A stretch of 64,000 nucleotides of DNA from Pararhodobacter zhoushanensis. Lineage in GTDB: Bacteria > Pseudomonadota > Alphaproteobacteria > Rhodobacterales > Rhodobacteraceae. Every line of letters starts with the position of its first letter. Within the stretch, counting starts at the first letter, position 1. Shown here in pieces: positions 55,618-64,000 of this stretch. The stretch covers positions 1,677,501 to 1,741,500 of the forward strand of contig NZ_JAPDFL010000001.1 in NCBI RefSeq assembly GCF_025949695.1, in the 5' to 3' direction. The notes under the pieces were generated by a model. That model was not told the DNA's origin. It was given only the letters and a program-made list of their open reading frames with translations, and searched no databases. Made by a program: the position numbers and the translations under genes.

Positions 55618-56670
55618 ATGAACAGGCCGACGCTGCATGACGTCGCGCGCGCCGCTGGCGTGAGCTACGCCACCGCCGACCGGGTGGTGAACGCGCGTGG
55701 CGGCGTGGCGGACAAGTCTATCCTGCGGGTGCAGCAGGCCATCGAATCCCTTGGGTATGAACGCGATATCTTTGCCGCCAACCTGTCGCGCAAGCGCGTG
55801 TACCGCTTTCGGTTCATCCTGCCCAAAGGCGACCACAGCTTTTTCAGTGCCCTGCGTCTGGCGGTCGATTCGGAAGCGGTGTTGCGGCTCGCCGACCGGG
55901 TGCGGATCGACGTGATCGAGGTTCCGGCGCTCGACAGCGATGCGCTGGCCGAGGTGCTCGAAACCCATGGCGACGACTGCGACTGCATGGCCGTCGTCGC
56001 CACCGAATCTCCGCGCGTCGCTGCCGCCATTACCGCCATGCGCGAACGCGGCATCGCCGTGGTGACGCTGGTTGGCGATACCGAACCGGAAGGGCGCGCG
56101 GCCTATGTGGGGATCGACAATGTCGTGGCCGGTGCCACGGCAGGACGCCTTCTGCGGATCGCACACCGGGACCGGCCCGGTTTGATCCTGCCGGTTCTGG
56201 GCTCCCTCAGTGCGCGCGATCACCGCCAGCGTCTTGAGGGTGTGCTGCCGGTTCTGGCCGAAACGCCCGCCCTCAGGGCGCTGCCGGCCGTCCCGGTGAA
56301 TGACCGGCGCGACCTCATGCGTGAGCGTGTTCTGGCCGCGATGAGCGCAGCGGGCGGCGATCCGATTACCGGGATCTATTCGATAGGCGGCGGCAACCGC
56401 GGGCTGATCGAGGTTCTCGAAAACCTGCAAGGGCCGCGCCCTTTTGTGGTGATGCATGACATCACGCCGACCTCTTACCGCGGGTTGGTGCGCGGGCTGG
56501 TGGATGCGGTCATCGACCAGAAACCGGCGCAGGAGGTGGCGTTGGCCATCGACGTGATGAAGGCGATTGCCGACGGGCGCGACTGGAGCGACCCGGCGCG
56601 GCAGATCACCCCGACAATCTATCTGAAAGACAACCTGCCGGACATCGGCGGTCAAGGAGACATCAAGTGA
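55618..56670 (+). CDS. LacI-family transcriptional regulator
   Basis: 350 residues. HTH at 4-25 ([20 protein letters not shown], then a hinge helix [14 protein letters not shown]), followed by a ribose-binding-protein-like effector domain. GGGGAGGA before ATG. It is the first gene of the sugar operon, and its stop overlaps the xylA start (GTGA), so it is co-transcribed with its targets. The effector is probably the sugar imported by the ABC system. Confidence 0.9.
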   Translation: MNRPTLHDVARAAGVSYATADRVVNARGGVADKSILRVQQAIESLGYERDIFAANLSRKRVYRFRFILPKGDHSFFSALRLAVDSEAVLRLADRVRIDVIEVPALDSDALAEVLETHGDDCDCMAVVATESPRVAAAITAMRERGIAVVTLVGDTEPEGRAAYVGIDNVVAGATAGRLLRIAHRDRPGLILPVLGSLSARDHRQRLEGVLPVLAETPALRALPAVPVNDRRDLMRERVLAAMSAAGGDPITGIYSIGGGNRGLIEVLENLQGPRPFVVMHDITPTSYRGLVRGLVDAVIDQKPAQEVALAIDVMKAIADGRDWSDPARQITPTIYLKDNLPDIGGQGDIK

Positions 56671-57971
56671 GCGGATATTTCAGCACAATCAAACCGGTAA
56701 GCTATGATCCCGATGCCGCGGGGCTGGCGTTTCGCCACTATAACCCCGACGAGATCGTTCTGGGCAAACGGATGGAAGAGCACCTGCGCTTTGCCGTAGC
56801 CTATTGGCATTCCTTCGGCTGGGAGGGCGGCGATCCCTTTGGCGGGCGCACGTTCGAGCGTCCGTGGTTCCCCGGCGATACGATGGAACTGGCCGAAGCC
56901 CGCGCCGATGCCGCCTTTGATTTCTTCCGCATTCTGGGCGTGCCGTATTTCTGCTTCCACGACCACGACGTGCGCCCCGAAGGCGCCAGCCTGATCGAAA
57001 GCCGCGAACGGCTTGAGCGCATCGCGGATGTGTTCGAGGCCAAGATGGCCGCCGGTGGCCCCAAACTGCTGTGGGGCACGGCCAATCTGTTCTCGAACCG
57101 GCGCTACATGTCCGGTGCCGCCACCAACCCTGACCCCGATGTCTTTGCCTATTCCGCCGCCACCGTGCGCGGGGTGCTGGAAGTGACGCACCGTCTGGGC
57201 GGTGAGAATTACGTGCTCTGGGGCGGTCGTGAGGGGTATGAGACGCTGCTCAACACCGACATGGGCCAGGAACTGGAGCACATGGGCCGCTTCCTGTCGC
57301 TGGTGGTCGAGCACAAGCACAAGATCGGCTTCAAGGGCACCATCCTGATCGAGCCCAAGCCGCAGGAACCGACCAAGCACCAGTATGATTACGACGCCGC
57401 CACGGTCTACGGCTTCCTGCGCCGCTTCGGGCTGGAGAACGAGGTCAAGGTGAACATCGAGCAGGGCCACGCGATCCTCGCCGGGCACTCGTTCGAGCAT
57501 GAGCTGGCTCTGGCCGGGGCGCTGGGTATTCTGGGGTCGATCGACATGAACCGGAATGACTATCAGTCCGGCTGGGATACCGACCAGTTCCCCAACAACG
57601 TGCCCGAAACCGCGCTGGCCTATTACGAGGTGCTCAAGGCGGGCGGCTTTACCAGTGGCGGCACCAATTTTGACGCCAAGGTCCGCCGTCAGTCGCTCGA
57701 TGCCGAGGATCTGGTCGCCGCGCATGTCGGCGCAATGGATGTCTGCGCGCGGGGCCTGAAGGCGGCGGCAAAGATGCTTGAGGACGGGGGTCTGGAAGCC
57801 GCGCGGCGCGAGCGCTACGCGGGCTGGCAGCGGCCCGAGGCGCAGGCGATGCTGGGCAAAGGCGCAACACTGGCCTCGATCGCTGACGACGCCGAGGCGC
57901 GCGGGCTGGACCCGCAGCCGGTCTCGGGGCGTCAGGAGATTCTGGAAAATCTGGTCAATCGCTACGTCTGA
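56667..57971 (+). CDS. xylA: Xylose isomerase
   Basis: 434 residues, the class II length. Active-site His in [12 protein letters not shown], metal ligands in [20 protein letters not shown] and [19 protein letters not shown]. It converts D-xylose to D-xylulose, or a related aldose. GTG start overlaps the LacI stop. No xylulokinase gene follows, so the kinase is elsewhere or the operon serves another sugar. Confidence 0.95.
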   Translation: MSGYFSTIKPVSYDPDAAGLAFRHYNPDEIVLGKRMEEHLRFAVAYWHSFGWEGGDPFGGRTFERPWFPGDTMELAEARADAAFDFFRILGVPYFCFHDHDVRPEGASLIESRERLERIADVFEAKMAAGGPKLLWGTANLFSNRRYMSGAATNPDPDVFAYSAATVRGVLEVTHRLGGENYVLWGGREGYETLLNTDMGQELEHMGRFLSLVVEHKHKIGFKGTILIEPKPQEPTKHQYDYDAATVYGFLRRFGLENEVKVNIEQGHAILAGHSFEHELALAGALGILGSIDMNRNDYQSGWDTDQFPNNVPETALAYYEVLKAGGFTSGGTNFDAKVRRQSLDAEDLVAAHVGAMDVCARGLKAAAKMLEDGGLEAARRERYAGWQRPEAQAMLGKGATLASIADDAEARGLDPQPVSGRQEILENLVNRYV

Positions 57972-57988
57972 AGCGGAGGGGGAAAACC

Positions 57989-59041
57989 ATGAAAACCATC
58001 AAAGGTCCGGGCCTGTTTCTGGCTCAGTTCGCCGGGGATGACGCCCCGTTCAATTCCTGGGACAGCATCACCAAATGGGCGGCTGACTGCGGCTACAAGG
58101 GCGTGCAGGTGCCCAGCTGGGACGCAAGGCTGATCGATCTGGACAAGGCGGCCAGCAGCAAGACCTATTGCGACGAGTTTCTGGGCAAGGCGCGCGAAAA
58201 TGGCGTCGCGGTGACCGAGCTGTCCACGCATTTGCAGGGCCAGCTGGTCGCCGTGCATCCGGCCTATGACGAGGCTTTCGACGGTTTCGCCGCCCCCGAA
58301 GTGCGCGGCAACCCCAAGGCGCGGCAGGCATGGGCGGTCGATCAGGTCACCAAGGCGCTGACCGCGTCCGAGCACATGGGGCTGACCGCGCACGCGACCT
58401 TCTCGGGCGCACTGGCGTGGCCGTTCATCTACCCGTGGCCGCAGCGCCCTGCCGGTCTGGTCGAGGCGGCGTTTGACGAGCTGGCGAAACGCTGGCTCCC
58501 GCTTCTGAACCACGCCGAGGAGTGCGGCGTCGATGTCTGCTATGAAATCCACCCCGGCGAGGATCTGCACGACGGCGACAGCTATGAGATGTTCCTTGAG
58601 CGCACGGGCAACCATGCGCGCGCCAACATGCTCTACGATCCGTCGCATTACGTGCTGCAATGTCTGGATTATCTGGACAACATCGACATCTACAAAGACC
58701 GCATCCGCATGTTCCACGTCAAGGATGCCGAGTTCAACCCGACCGGCCGCAAGGGCGTCTACGGCGGCTTCCAGAGCTGGGTAAACCGCGCCGGGCGCTT
58801 CCGCTCGCTGGGCGACGGGCAGGTCGATTTCGGCGCGGTGTTCTCGAAGATGACCGCCAACGGGTTTGACGGCTGGGCGGTGGTCGAATGGGAATGTTGC
58901 CTGAAACACCCCGAGGATGGCGCGCGCGAAGGGGCGGAGTTTGTCAAACAGCACATCATCCGCGTGACCGAGAAAGCCTTTGACGATTTCGCGGGCGGGG
59001 GCACCGACGACGCCGCCAACCGCCGCATGCTGGGGATCTGA
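57989..59041 (+). CDS. Sugar phosphate isomerase/epimerase-family TIM-barrel protein
   Basis: 350 residues, AP-endonuclease-2/IolE-like barrel. Metal-site residues are in VCYEIHPGED, YDPSHYVLQ, MFHVKDAEF and WAVVEWEC. It follows xylA by 17 nt and precedes a Gfo/Idh/MocA dehydrogenase, a pairing known from inositol and other sugar pathways. Reaction not assigned. Confidence 0.88.
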   Translation: MKTIKGPGLFLAQFAGDDAPFNSWDSITKWAADCGYKGVQVPSWDARLIDLDKAASSKTYCDEFLGKARENGVAVTELSTHLQGQLVAVHPAYDEAFDGFAAPEVRGNPKARQAWAVDQVTKALTASEHMGLTAHATFSGALAWPFIYPWPQRPAGLVEAAFDELAKRWLPLLNHAEECGVDVCYEIHPGEDLHDGDSYEMFLERTGNHARANMLYDPSHYVLQCLDYLDNIDIYKDRIRMFHVKDAEFNPTGRKGVYGGFQSWVNRAGRFRSLGDGQVDFGAVFSKMTANGFDGWAVVEWECCLKHPEDGAREGAEFVKQHIIRVTEKAFDDFAGGGTDDAANRRMLGI

Positions 59042-59044
59042 GCC

Positions 59045-60184
59045 ATGGCACCGATCCGGTTGGGCATGGTGGGCGGCGGCAAGGATGCCTTCATCGGCGC
59101 CGTTCACCGCATCGCCGCCCGTCTTGATGGCGAGTATGCGCTGGTTGCGGGTGCGCTGTCCTCAACGCCCGAAAAGGCCCGCGACAGCGGGCTGGCGCTG
59201 GGGCTGGACCCCGCGCGCAGCTACGGCAGCTATCATGAGATGGCCGAGGCCGAGGCAGCACGCGCCGATGGCATTCAGGCGGTGTCCATCGTGACGCCGA
59301 ACCACATGCACGCGGGGCCTGCGATCGAGTTTCTCAAGCGCGGCATCCATGTGATCTGCGACAAGCCGCTGAGCGCAACCATGGCGCAGGCCGAGGAACT
59401 GGCCGAGGCCGTGCGCGCCTCGAAGGCGCTGTTCATCCTGACGCATAACTACACCGGCTATCCGATGGTGCGTCAGGCGCAGGCGATGGTGGCCGAGGGG
59501 GCCTTGGGCAAGATCCGCGTCGTGCAGGTGGAATACCCGCAGGACTGGCTGACCGAGGCCGCCGAGCAATCGGGCGACAACAAGCAGGCCGAATGGCGCA
59601 CCGATCCCGAACGCTCGGGCGCGGGCGGGGCGATTGGCGACATCGGCACCCATGCGCATAACCTCGCGTGCTTTGTGTCGGGGCTGAAGGTCGAAAAACT
59701 GGCCGCTGATCTGCAAAGCTTCGTGCCGGGACGGCGGGTCGATGACAACGCGCAGATGCTGTTGCGCTTTGAGGGCGGCGCGCGCGGGATGCTCTGGGCC
59801 AGTCAGGTCGCGCCGGGCAATGAGAACGGCCTCAGGCTGCGGGTCTATGGTGAAACCGGCGGGCTGGAATGGTCGCAGGAAGACCCGAACTACCTGTGGT
59901 ACACGCCGTTCGGTGAGCCCAAGCGCCTGCTGACGCGCGGCGGGGCAGGAGCGACGGGCGCGGCGGGGGCGGTATCACGCACGCCGGGCGGGCATCCTGA
60001 GGGCTATCTTGAGGGCTTTGCCAACATCTACACCGGGGCCGCAGCGGCGATCCGCGCGCTTGAGGCCGGGCAAAAGCCTGACTTGTCACTGCTGCCGGGG
60101 ATCGACGAAGGCCTTGACGGCATGCGCTTTATCGCCGCCTGCATCCGCTCGTCGCAGGCCGATGCCGCGTGGGTGGCGCTGTGA
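59045..60184 (+). CDS. Gfo/Idh/MocA-family NAD(P)-dependent sugar dehydrogenase
   Basis: 379 residues. N-terminal Rossmann domain (LGMVGGGKDAFIGAVHR), the EKP-like motif CDKPLSATMAQAEEL, and GGAIGDIGTHAHNLACFV for the catalytic Asp/His region. It starts 3 nt after the isomerase gene and overlaps the ABC ATPase start (GTGA). Probably oxidises the imported sugar or its derivative. Confidence 0.9.
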   Translation: MAPIRLGMVGGGKDAFIGAVHRIAARLDGEYALVAGALSSTPEKARDSGLALGLDPARSYGSYHEMAEAEAARADGIQAVSIVTPNHMHAGPAIEFLKRGIHVICDKPLSATMAQAEELAEAVRASKALFILTHNYTGYPMVRQAQAMVAEGALGKIRVVQVEYPQDWLTEAAEQSGDNKQAEWRTDPERSGAGGAIGDIGTHAHNLACFVSGLKVEKLAADLQSFVPGRRVDDNAQMLLRFEGGARGMLWASQVAPGNENGLRLRVYGETGGLEWSQEDPNYLWYTPFGEPKRLLTRGGAGATGAAGAVSRTPGGHPEGYLEGFANIYTGAAAAIRALEAGQKPDLSLLPGIDEGLDGMRFIAACIRSSQADAAWVAL

Positions 60185-61686
60185 CCCAGCCGGTTCTGGC
60201 CCTCAGCGGCGTCAGCCGCAGTTTCGGCCCGATCGAGGTGCTGCACGGCGTCGATATCGCCCTGCACCCCGGTCGGGTCCATGCGCTGATCGGTGAAAAC
60301 GGCGCGGGCAAATCGACGACGATGAAGATCATGGCGGGCTATCAGCCCGCCAGCGCGGGCACGATTGCGGTGGATGGACAGACCCTTACGCTGGCGTCGA
60401 TGGGCGAGGCCGAGGCGCTGGGCATCTCGATGATCCATCAGGAATTCAATCTGGCCGAGCAGCTGAGCGTCGAGCAGAACATCTTTCTGGGCCGCGAGCT
60501 GAAACGCGGCTGGCTGCTGGACAAGGCGGCGATGCGGGCGAAAACCCGCGAGCTGCTGGACCGGCTGCAATGCGATGTGTCGCCGGACCGGATCGTGTCG
60601 ACGCTGTCGAACTCGGACAAGCAGATGGTCGAGATCGCCAAGGCCCTCTTGCGCGAAATCCGCGTGCTGATCATGGACGAGCCGACTGCCGTACTGACCC
60701 GGACCGAGACCGACATCCTGCTGGGTCAGGTCCGCCGCTTGCGGGACGAGGGGGTGGCGGTGCTGTTCACCTCGCACAAGCTGGATGAGGTGGCCGAGAT
60801 CGCCGACGATCTGACCATCATGCGCGACGGCGCGGTGGTCTGGACCGGCCCGACGGCGCAGATGAACGAGCACCAGATGGCCGAGGCGATGGTCGGGCGC
60901 GAGGTGTCAGACCTGTACCCGCCCAAAGACGGCACCCCCGGCGAGATGATGCTGGAGGTAAGCGATTTCGGCGTGCCGGGCTATTCCGAAGGCATCAGCT
61001 TCACCCTGCGCCGGGGCGAAATTCTGGGCGTGGCCGGGCTGATCGGGTCAGGCCGGACCGAGACCTTCGAGGGTCTGGCGGGACTGCGCCGGTCCGAAGG
61101 GCAGGTCCGCATCAAGGGCCAGCCGGTGACGATCCGCCACCCTTGGGAGGCGCTGCAGCACGGGCTGGCCTATCTGACCGAGGACCGCAAGACGCGCGGC
61201 TTGCTGTTGGACAAGGGCATGGGTGAAAACCTCACGCTGCTGGCGCTGTGGAAATTCACCCGCGGTCTCTTGGACAAGCGGGCCGAAGCGGCGGCACTGG
61301 AAACCGCGATTGCCGAGTTCGACATTCGCGGCAGTCAGGCCGTGGCGGTCGGGCAATTGTCGGGCGGCAACCAGCAGAAACTGCTGTTTGCCAAGACCAT
61401 GCTGGCCGACCCTGAGATCGTGGTGATCGACGAGCCGACGCGCGGCATCGACATCGGCACCAAGCAGCAGATGTATCAGTTCATTCGCCAGCTGGCGGCC
61501 TCGGGCCGCGCCATCGTGGTGATTTCGTCGGAAATGCAAGAGGTTATCGGCTTGGCCGACCGGATTCTGGTGCTGCGTCGCGGCCAGTTGACCGGAACGC
61601 TGGACGGGGCCGAGGCCACTGAAGACGCCATTGTGCGGCTTGCCATGGGGGTCGGCGCTGCCACCCCCGAGAAGGAGACTGTCTGA
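60181..61686 (+). CDS. Sugar ABC transporter ATP-binding protein (RbsA/XylG-like)
   Basis: 501 residues with two ABC domains, as in CUT2 monosaccharide importers. First domain: Walker A GENGAGKST, Walker B LIMDEPTAVL. Second domain: degenerate Walker A (GLIGSGRTE), signature LSGGNQQKL, Walker B VVIDEPTRGIDIG. GTG start overlaps the dehydrogenase gene. Permease follows directly. Confidence 0.93.
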   Translation: MTQPVLALSGVSRSFGPIEVLHGVDIALHPGRVHALIGENGAGKSTTMKIMAGYQPASAGTIAVDGQTLTLASMGEAEALGISMIHQEFNLAEQLSVEQNIFLGRELKRGWLLDKAAMRAKTRELLDRLQCDVSPDRIVSTLSNSDKQMVEIAKALLREIRVLIMDEPTAVLTRTETDILLGQVRRLRDEGVAVLFTSHKLDEVAEIADDLTIMRDGAVVWTGPTAQMNEHQMAEAMVGREVSDLYPPKDGTPGEMMLEVSDFGVPGYSEGISFTLRRGEILGVAGLIGSGRTETFEGLAGLRRSEGQVRIKGQPVTIRHPWEALQHGLAYLTEDRKTRGLLLDKGMGENLTLLALWKFTRGLLDKRAEAAALETAIAEFDIRGSQAVAVGQLSGGNQQKLLFAKTMLADPEIVVIDEPTRGIDIGTKQQMYQFIRQLAASGRAIVVISSEMQEVIGLADRILVLRRGQLTGTLDGAEATEDAIVRLAMGVGAATPEKETV

Positions 61687-62670
61687 ATGTCCGCCACCGC
61701 AACCCAGCCGCGCAAGATCCAGATGAGCGTGATCGGCCCCGTTCTGGCGCTGATCCTGCTGATCATTCTGGGCGCGCTGATGAACCCCAATTTTCTGGGC
61801 TGGAACAACATCTCGAACGTGCTGTCCCGCTCGGCCTTTATCGGCATCATCGCCGTGGGGATGACGTTCGTGATCACGGCGGGCGGGCTGGACCTGTCGG
61901 TCGGCTCGTCAGCGGCGTTTATCGCCGGGCTGATGATTTTGGTGATGAACACCGCGCTGCCTTCCTTGGGCGTGGGCATCCCGATTGTGCTGCTGGGCAT
62001 GGCTGTGGCGCTGGTCGCCGGGGTCGGTGTGGGGCTGATAAACGGGCTCTTGATCACCAAGCTGGGGATCGAGGCGTTTATCGTCACGCTGGGCTCGATG
62101 GGGATCTACCGCAGTCTGGTGACCTGGCTGGCCGATGGCGGTACGCTGAGCCTCGATTTCAGCCTGCGCAGCTTTTATCAGCCGGTGTATTACGGCGGGA
62201 TTTTCGGGATCTCGTGGCCGATCATCGTCTTTGCCGTGGTGGTTGTGCTGGGCGAAATCCTGATGCGCGCCACCGCCTTTGGCCGCCACTGCGCCGCCAT
62301 CGGTTCGAACGATCAGGTGGCGCGCTATTCGTCGGTGCGCGTCGCCCGGGTGCGGCTGGCGACCTATGTCATGCTGGGTGTTCTGGTTGGTGTCGCTACC
62401 ATCATGTACGTGCCGCGGCTTGGATCGGCCTCGGCCTCGACCGGCCTGTTGTGGGAGCTTGAGGCCATCGCTGCCGTGATCGTCGGCGGCACCATGCTCA
62501 AGGGCGGGTTTGGCCGTGTCTGGGGCACGGTCATCGGTGTGCTGATCCTGACCCTGATCGGCAACATCCTCAATCTGACCGATTTCGTTTCGCCTTACCT
62601 GAACGGAGCCATTCAGGGGGCCATCATCGTTCTCGCTGTCGTCTTGCAGCGAGCGAACAAGCCGGCCTGA
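61687..62670 (+). CDS. Sugar ABC transporter permease (RbsC/XylH-like)
   Basis: 327 residues with 8-10 membrane segments and the family motifs GGLDLSVGS and GGTMLKGGFGRVWGT. Adjacent to the ATPase stop. Works as a dimer with the dual ATPase and the periplasmic binding protein encoded next. Confidence 0.93.
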   Translation: MSATATQPRKIQMSVIGPVLALILLIILGALMNPNFLGWNNISNVLSRSAFIGIIAVGMTFVITAGGLDLSVGSSAAFIAGLMILVMNTALPSLGVGIPIVLLGMAVALVAGVGVGLINGLLITKLGIEAFIVTLGSMGIYRSLVTWLADGGTLSLDFSLRSFYQPVYYGGIFGISWPIIVFAVVVVLGEILMRATAFGRHCAAIGSNDQVARYSSVRVARVRLATYVMLGVLVGVATIMYVPRLGSASASTGLLWELEAIAAVIVGGTMLKGGFGRVWGTVIGVLILTLIGNILNLTDFVSPYLNGAIQGAIIVLAVVLQRANKPA

Positions 62671-62701
62671 TGGCCGGTGCAACCAAGGGGGAGGAACCCA
62701 C

Positions 62702-63643
62702 ATGAAGAACTTCGCATCTGCCTTTGCCATGGCCGCGGTGCTGGCAGCACCCGCGCTGGCCCAGGAAACCATGGTCATCGGCGTGTCGATCCCGGCCGCG
62801 ACCCATGGCTGGGCGGGCGGCATGAACTATTTCGCCCAGACCACGGTTGATCGTCTGGAAGAAACCTATCCGCAGCTCGACTTCGTGCTGGCCACGGCGT
62901 CGGACCCGGCGCGTCAGGTCAACGATATCGAGGACATGATGGCCACGCGCGGCATCGACGCGCTGGTCGTGCTGCCCTTCGAATCCGAGCCGCTGACCGG
63001 CCCGGTAATGGCCGTGTCCGAAGCTGGTGTCTGGGTGACGGTCGTTGACCGCGGTCTGGCCGTCGAGGGGATCGAGGATCTCTACGTCGCGGGCAACAAC
63101 CCTGATTTCGGCCGTGTGTCGGGCGAATACATGGTCTCGGCGATGCCGGACGGCGGTCAGATCGTCGTGCTGCGCGGCATCCCGACCACGATCGACAACG
63201 AGCGCGTCGAGGGCTTCCAGGCCGCCATTGAGGGCTCGGGCATCGAGATCATCGGCATGGAGCACGGCAACTGGAACCGGGATACCTCGTTCACCGTGAT
63301 GCAGGACTTCCTGTCGCGCCACCCGCAGATTGATGCGGTCTGGGCGTCGGATGATGACATGGCAGTCGGTGTTCTGGCCGCCATCGAGGCCGCTGGCCGC
63401 AGCGATATCCAGTTCGTTCTGGGTGGTGCGGGCATGAAGGAGATGATCCAGCGCGTCATGGAAGGCGACACGATGATCCCCGCCGACGTGACCTATCCGC
63501 CGTCGATGATCGCCACCGCGATCGAGCTGACGGCTGTCGGTCTGGTGTCTTCGGCCCCTGTCTCGGGCGAGTTCATCATCGGCTCGGTGCTGGTCACCCA
63601 AGACAACGCCGAGGACTTCTACTACCCCGACAGCCCGTTCTGA
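62702..63643 (+). CDS. Sugar ABC transporter substrate-binding protein
   Basis: 313 residues: signal peptide (MKNFASAFAMAAVLAAPALA), then a ribose-binding-like fold (TMVIGVSIPAATHGWAGGMN, MMATRGIDALVVLPFES, DAVWASDDDMAVGVL). GGGGGAGG ribosome site 31 nt after the permease, giving it strong translation, as usual for binding proteins. Aromatic residues in the N-terminal region could stack on a pentose or hexose. Ligand not assigned. Confidence 0.92.
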   Translation: MKNFASAFAMAAVLAAPALAQETMVIGVSIPAATHGWAGGMNYFAQTTVDRLEETYPQLDFVLATASDPARQVNDIEDMMATRGIDALVVLPFESEPLTGPVMAVSEAGVWVTVVDRGLAVEGIEDLYVAGNNPDFGRVSGEYMVSAMPDGGQIVVLRGIPTTIDNERVEGFQAAIEGSGIEIIGMEHGNWNRDTSFTVMQDFLSRHPQIDAVWASDDDMAVGVLAAIEAAGRSDIQFVLGGAGMKEMIQRVMEGDTMIPADVTYPPSMIATAIELTAVGLVSSAPVSGEFIIGSVLVTQDNAEDFYYPDSPF

Positions 63644-63660
63644 GGCTGAGCTTTGACAAA

Positions 63661-63689
63661 GCCATGGCCGGGCGCATCCCGGCCATGGC
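63661..63689. terminator. strong hairpin between convergent genes
   Basis: GCCATGGCCGGG (63661-63672) pairs perfectly with CCCGGCCATGGC (63678-63689) around CGCAT. It lies 17 nt after the binding-protein stop and just before the end of the enoyl-CoA hydratase gene. No T-run follows, so it may act as a stabilising or attenuating hairpin for both transcripts. Confidence 0.7.
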
Positions 63690-63695
63690 ACCCCC

Positions 63696-64000
63696 TCAGG
63701 CCCCCGGAACACCAGGTCGCGTTTGGCGACAAGGGCGCTGACCCCTTCGGCGAAATCGGCGGTGCGGCTGGGGGCGATGGAGGCGCGGCGCTTGGCTTCG
63801 CGATGATCGGCCAGCCCCGGATCCCTGTCCATCAGCGCCTTGGTATGACCAAAGGCCAGCGTCGGCCCGGCGGCAACGCGGGTGGCGGGCGCGGCGGCGT
63901 CGAAGCCGCCCTTATCTAAAACCCAGTCCAAAAATCGGCAGGCAAGAGCCTTTTCCACGTTCAGCGCGCGGCCGGTCAGCATCAGCCCGAATGCCATCCC
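63696..64000 (-). CDS. Enoyl-CoA hydratase/isomerase-family protein, C-terminal part (runs off the window)
   Basis: Partial. Crotonase-type C-terminus: AFGLMLTGRALNVEKALACR, then AGPTLAFGHTKALMDRD and DFAEGVSALVAKRDLVFRG. In the printed frame it runs on as a nonsense extension through the hairpin into the binding-protein gene. One extra C in the CCCCC run at 63701-63705 would give the normal end FRGA-stop at 63696. So either a 3' frameshift or a sequencing error. The N-terminus is outside the window. Confidence 0.75.

Noticed and set aside
62624..63695. Extension of the crotonase frame antisense to the sugar-binding protein
   Set aside because: Only the part beyond 63696 looks like crotonase; the rest is a shadow of a well-supported binding protein.

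Overview
The window looks like a chromosomal segment of a high-GC alphaproteobacterium of the Rhodobacterales (Roseobacter/Rhodobacter type). Reasons: the rRNA operon order 23S-5S-tRNA-fMet, many TRAP and tripartite-tricarboxylate transporters, alphaproteobacterial insertion sequences and phage lysis genes, and translationally coupled ATGA/GTGA gene overlaps. It opens inside a 23S rRNA gene, followed by 5S rRNA and an initiator tRNA.

The 3' half of that tRNA (49 nt) is repeated at 7736-7784, 13693-13734 (shorter, imperfect) and 52077-52125. Each copy is followed, 67-68 nt after its CCA end, by a TCAACGCCAC-type motif (degenerate after the last copy). I read 1.35-52.1 kb as a tandem stack of integrated islands in tRNA-fMet. 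Segment 1 (1.4-7.7 kb) carries an McrBC restriction system, a truncated phage lysis cassette and an IS5-family element. Segment 2 (7.8-13.7 kb) carries an IS110 remnant, a TRAP transporter, a frameshifted lyase of the fumarase/adenylosuccinate lyase superfamily and a LysR regulator. Segment 3 (13.7-52.1 kb) is a mosaic. It holds an IS66-derived remnant, a large aromatic-catabolism cluster with a second TRAP transporter, a second lysis cassette cut by a dead IS21, a 1261-residue P-loop NTPase of unknown function, a five-gene envelope operon, a second identical IS5-family copy, a phage-like regulatory module with a tyrosine integrase, and a LigI-like lactonase/TctCAB unit under a LysR protein with two DNA-binding domains.

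The aromatic cluster (14.6-27.5 kb) contains two chemically different O-demethylation routes (LigM-like tetrahydrofolate-dependent enzyme; cytochrome P450 with its [2Fe-2S] ferredoxin). It also has two classes of extradiol dioxygenase (VOC/HpaD-like and LigAB-like), a fumarylacetoacetate-hydrolase-family enzyme, an alpha/beta hydrolase, SnoaL-like and carboxymuconolactone-decarboxylase-like proteins, and LysR and IclR regulators. A shared palindrome, ATTTC-N7-GAAAT, lies in front of ligM, at the IclR/FAH divergent promoter and in front of the TRAP operon, and suggests one IclR regulon. A LigI-like lactonase (46 kb) and a tannase/feruloyl-esterase-family protein (52.6 kb) fit the same theme: uptake and breakdown of plant-derived methoxylated or hydroxylated aromatics.

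Beyond the last repeat (52.1-64 kb) the sequence looks more like core genome: tannase-family esterase, glycosyltransferase, then a LacI-regulated sugar operon (LacI, xylose isomerase, sugar isomerase/epimerase, Gfo/Idh/MocA dehydrogenase, ABC ATPase, permease, binding protein), ending at a strong hairpin before a convergent partial enoyl-CoA-hydratase-family gene. Several genes are broken by single-base indels, mostly in G/C homopolymers. Whether these are real pseudogenes or sequencing errors cannot be decided from the sequence alone.
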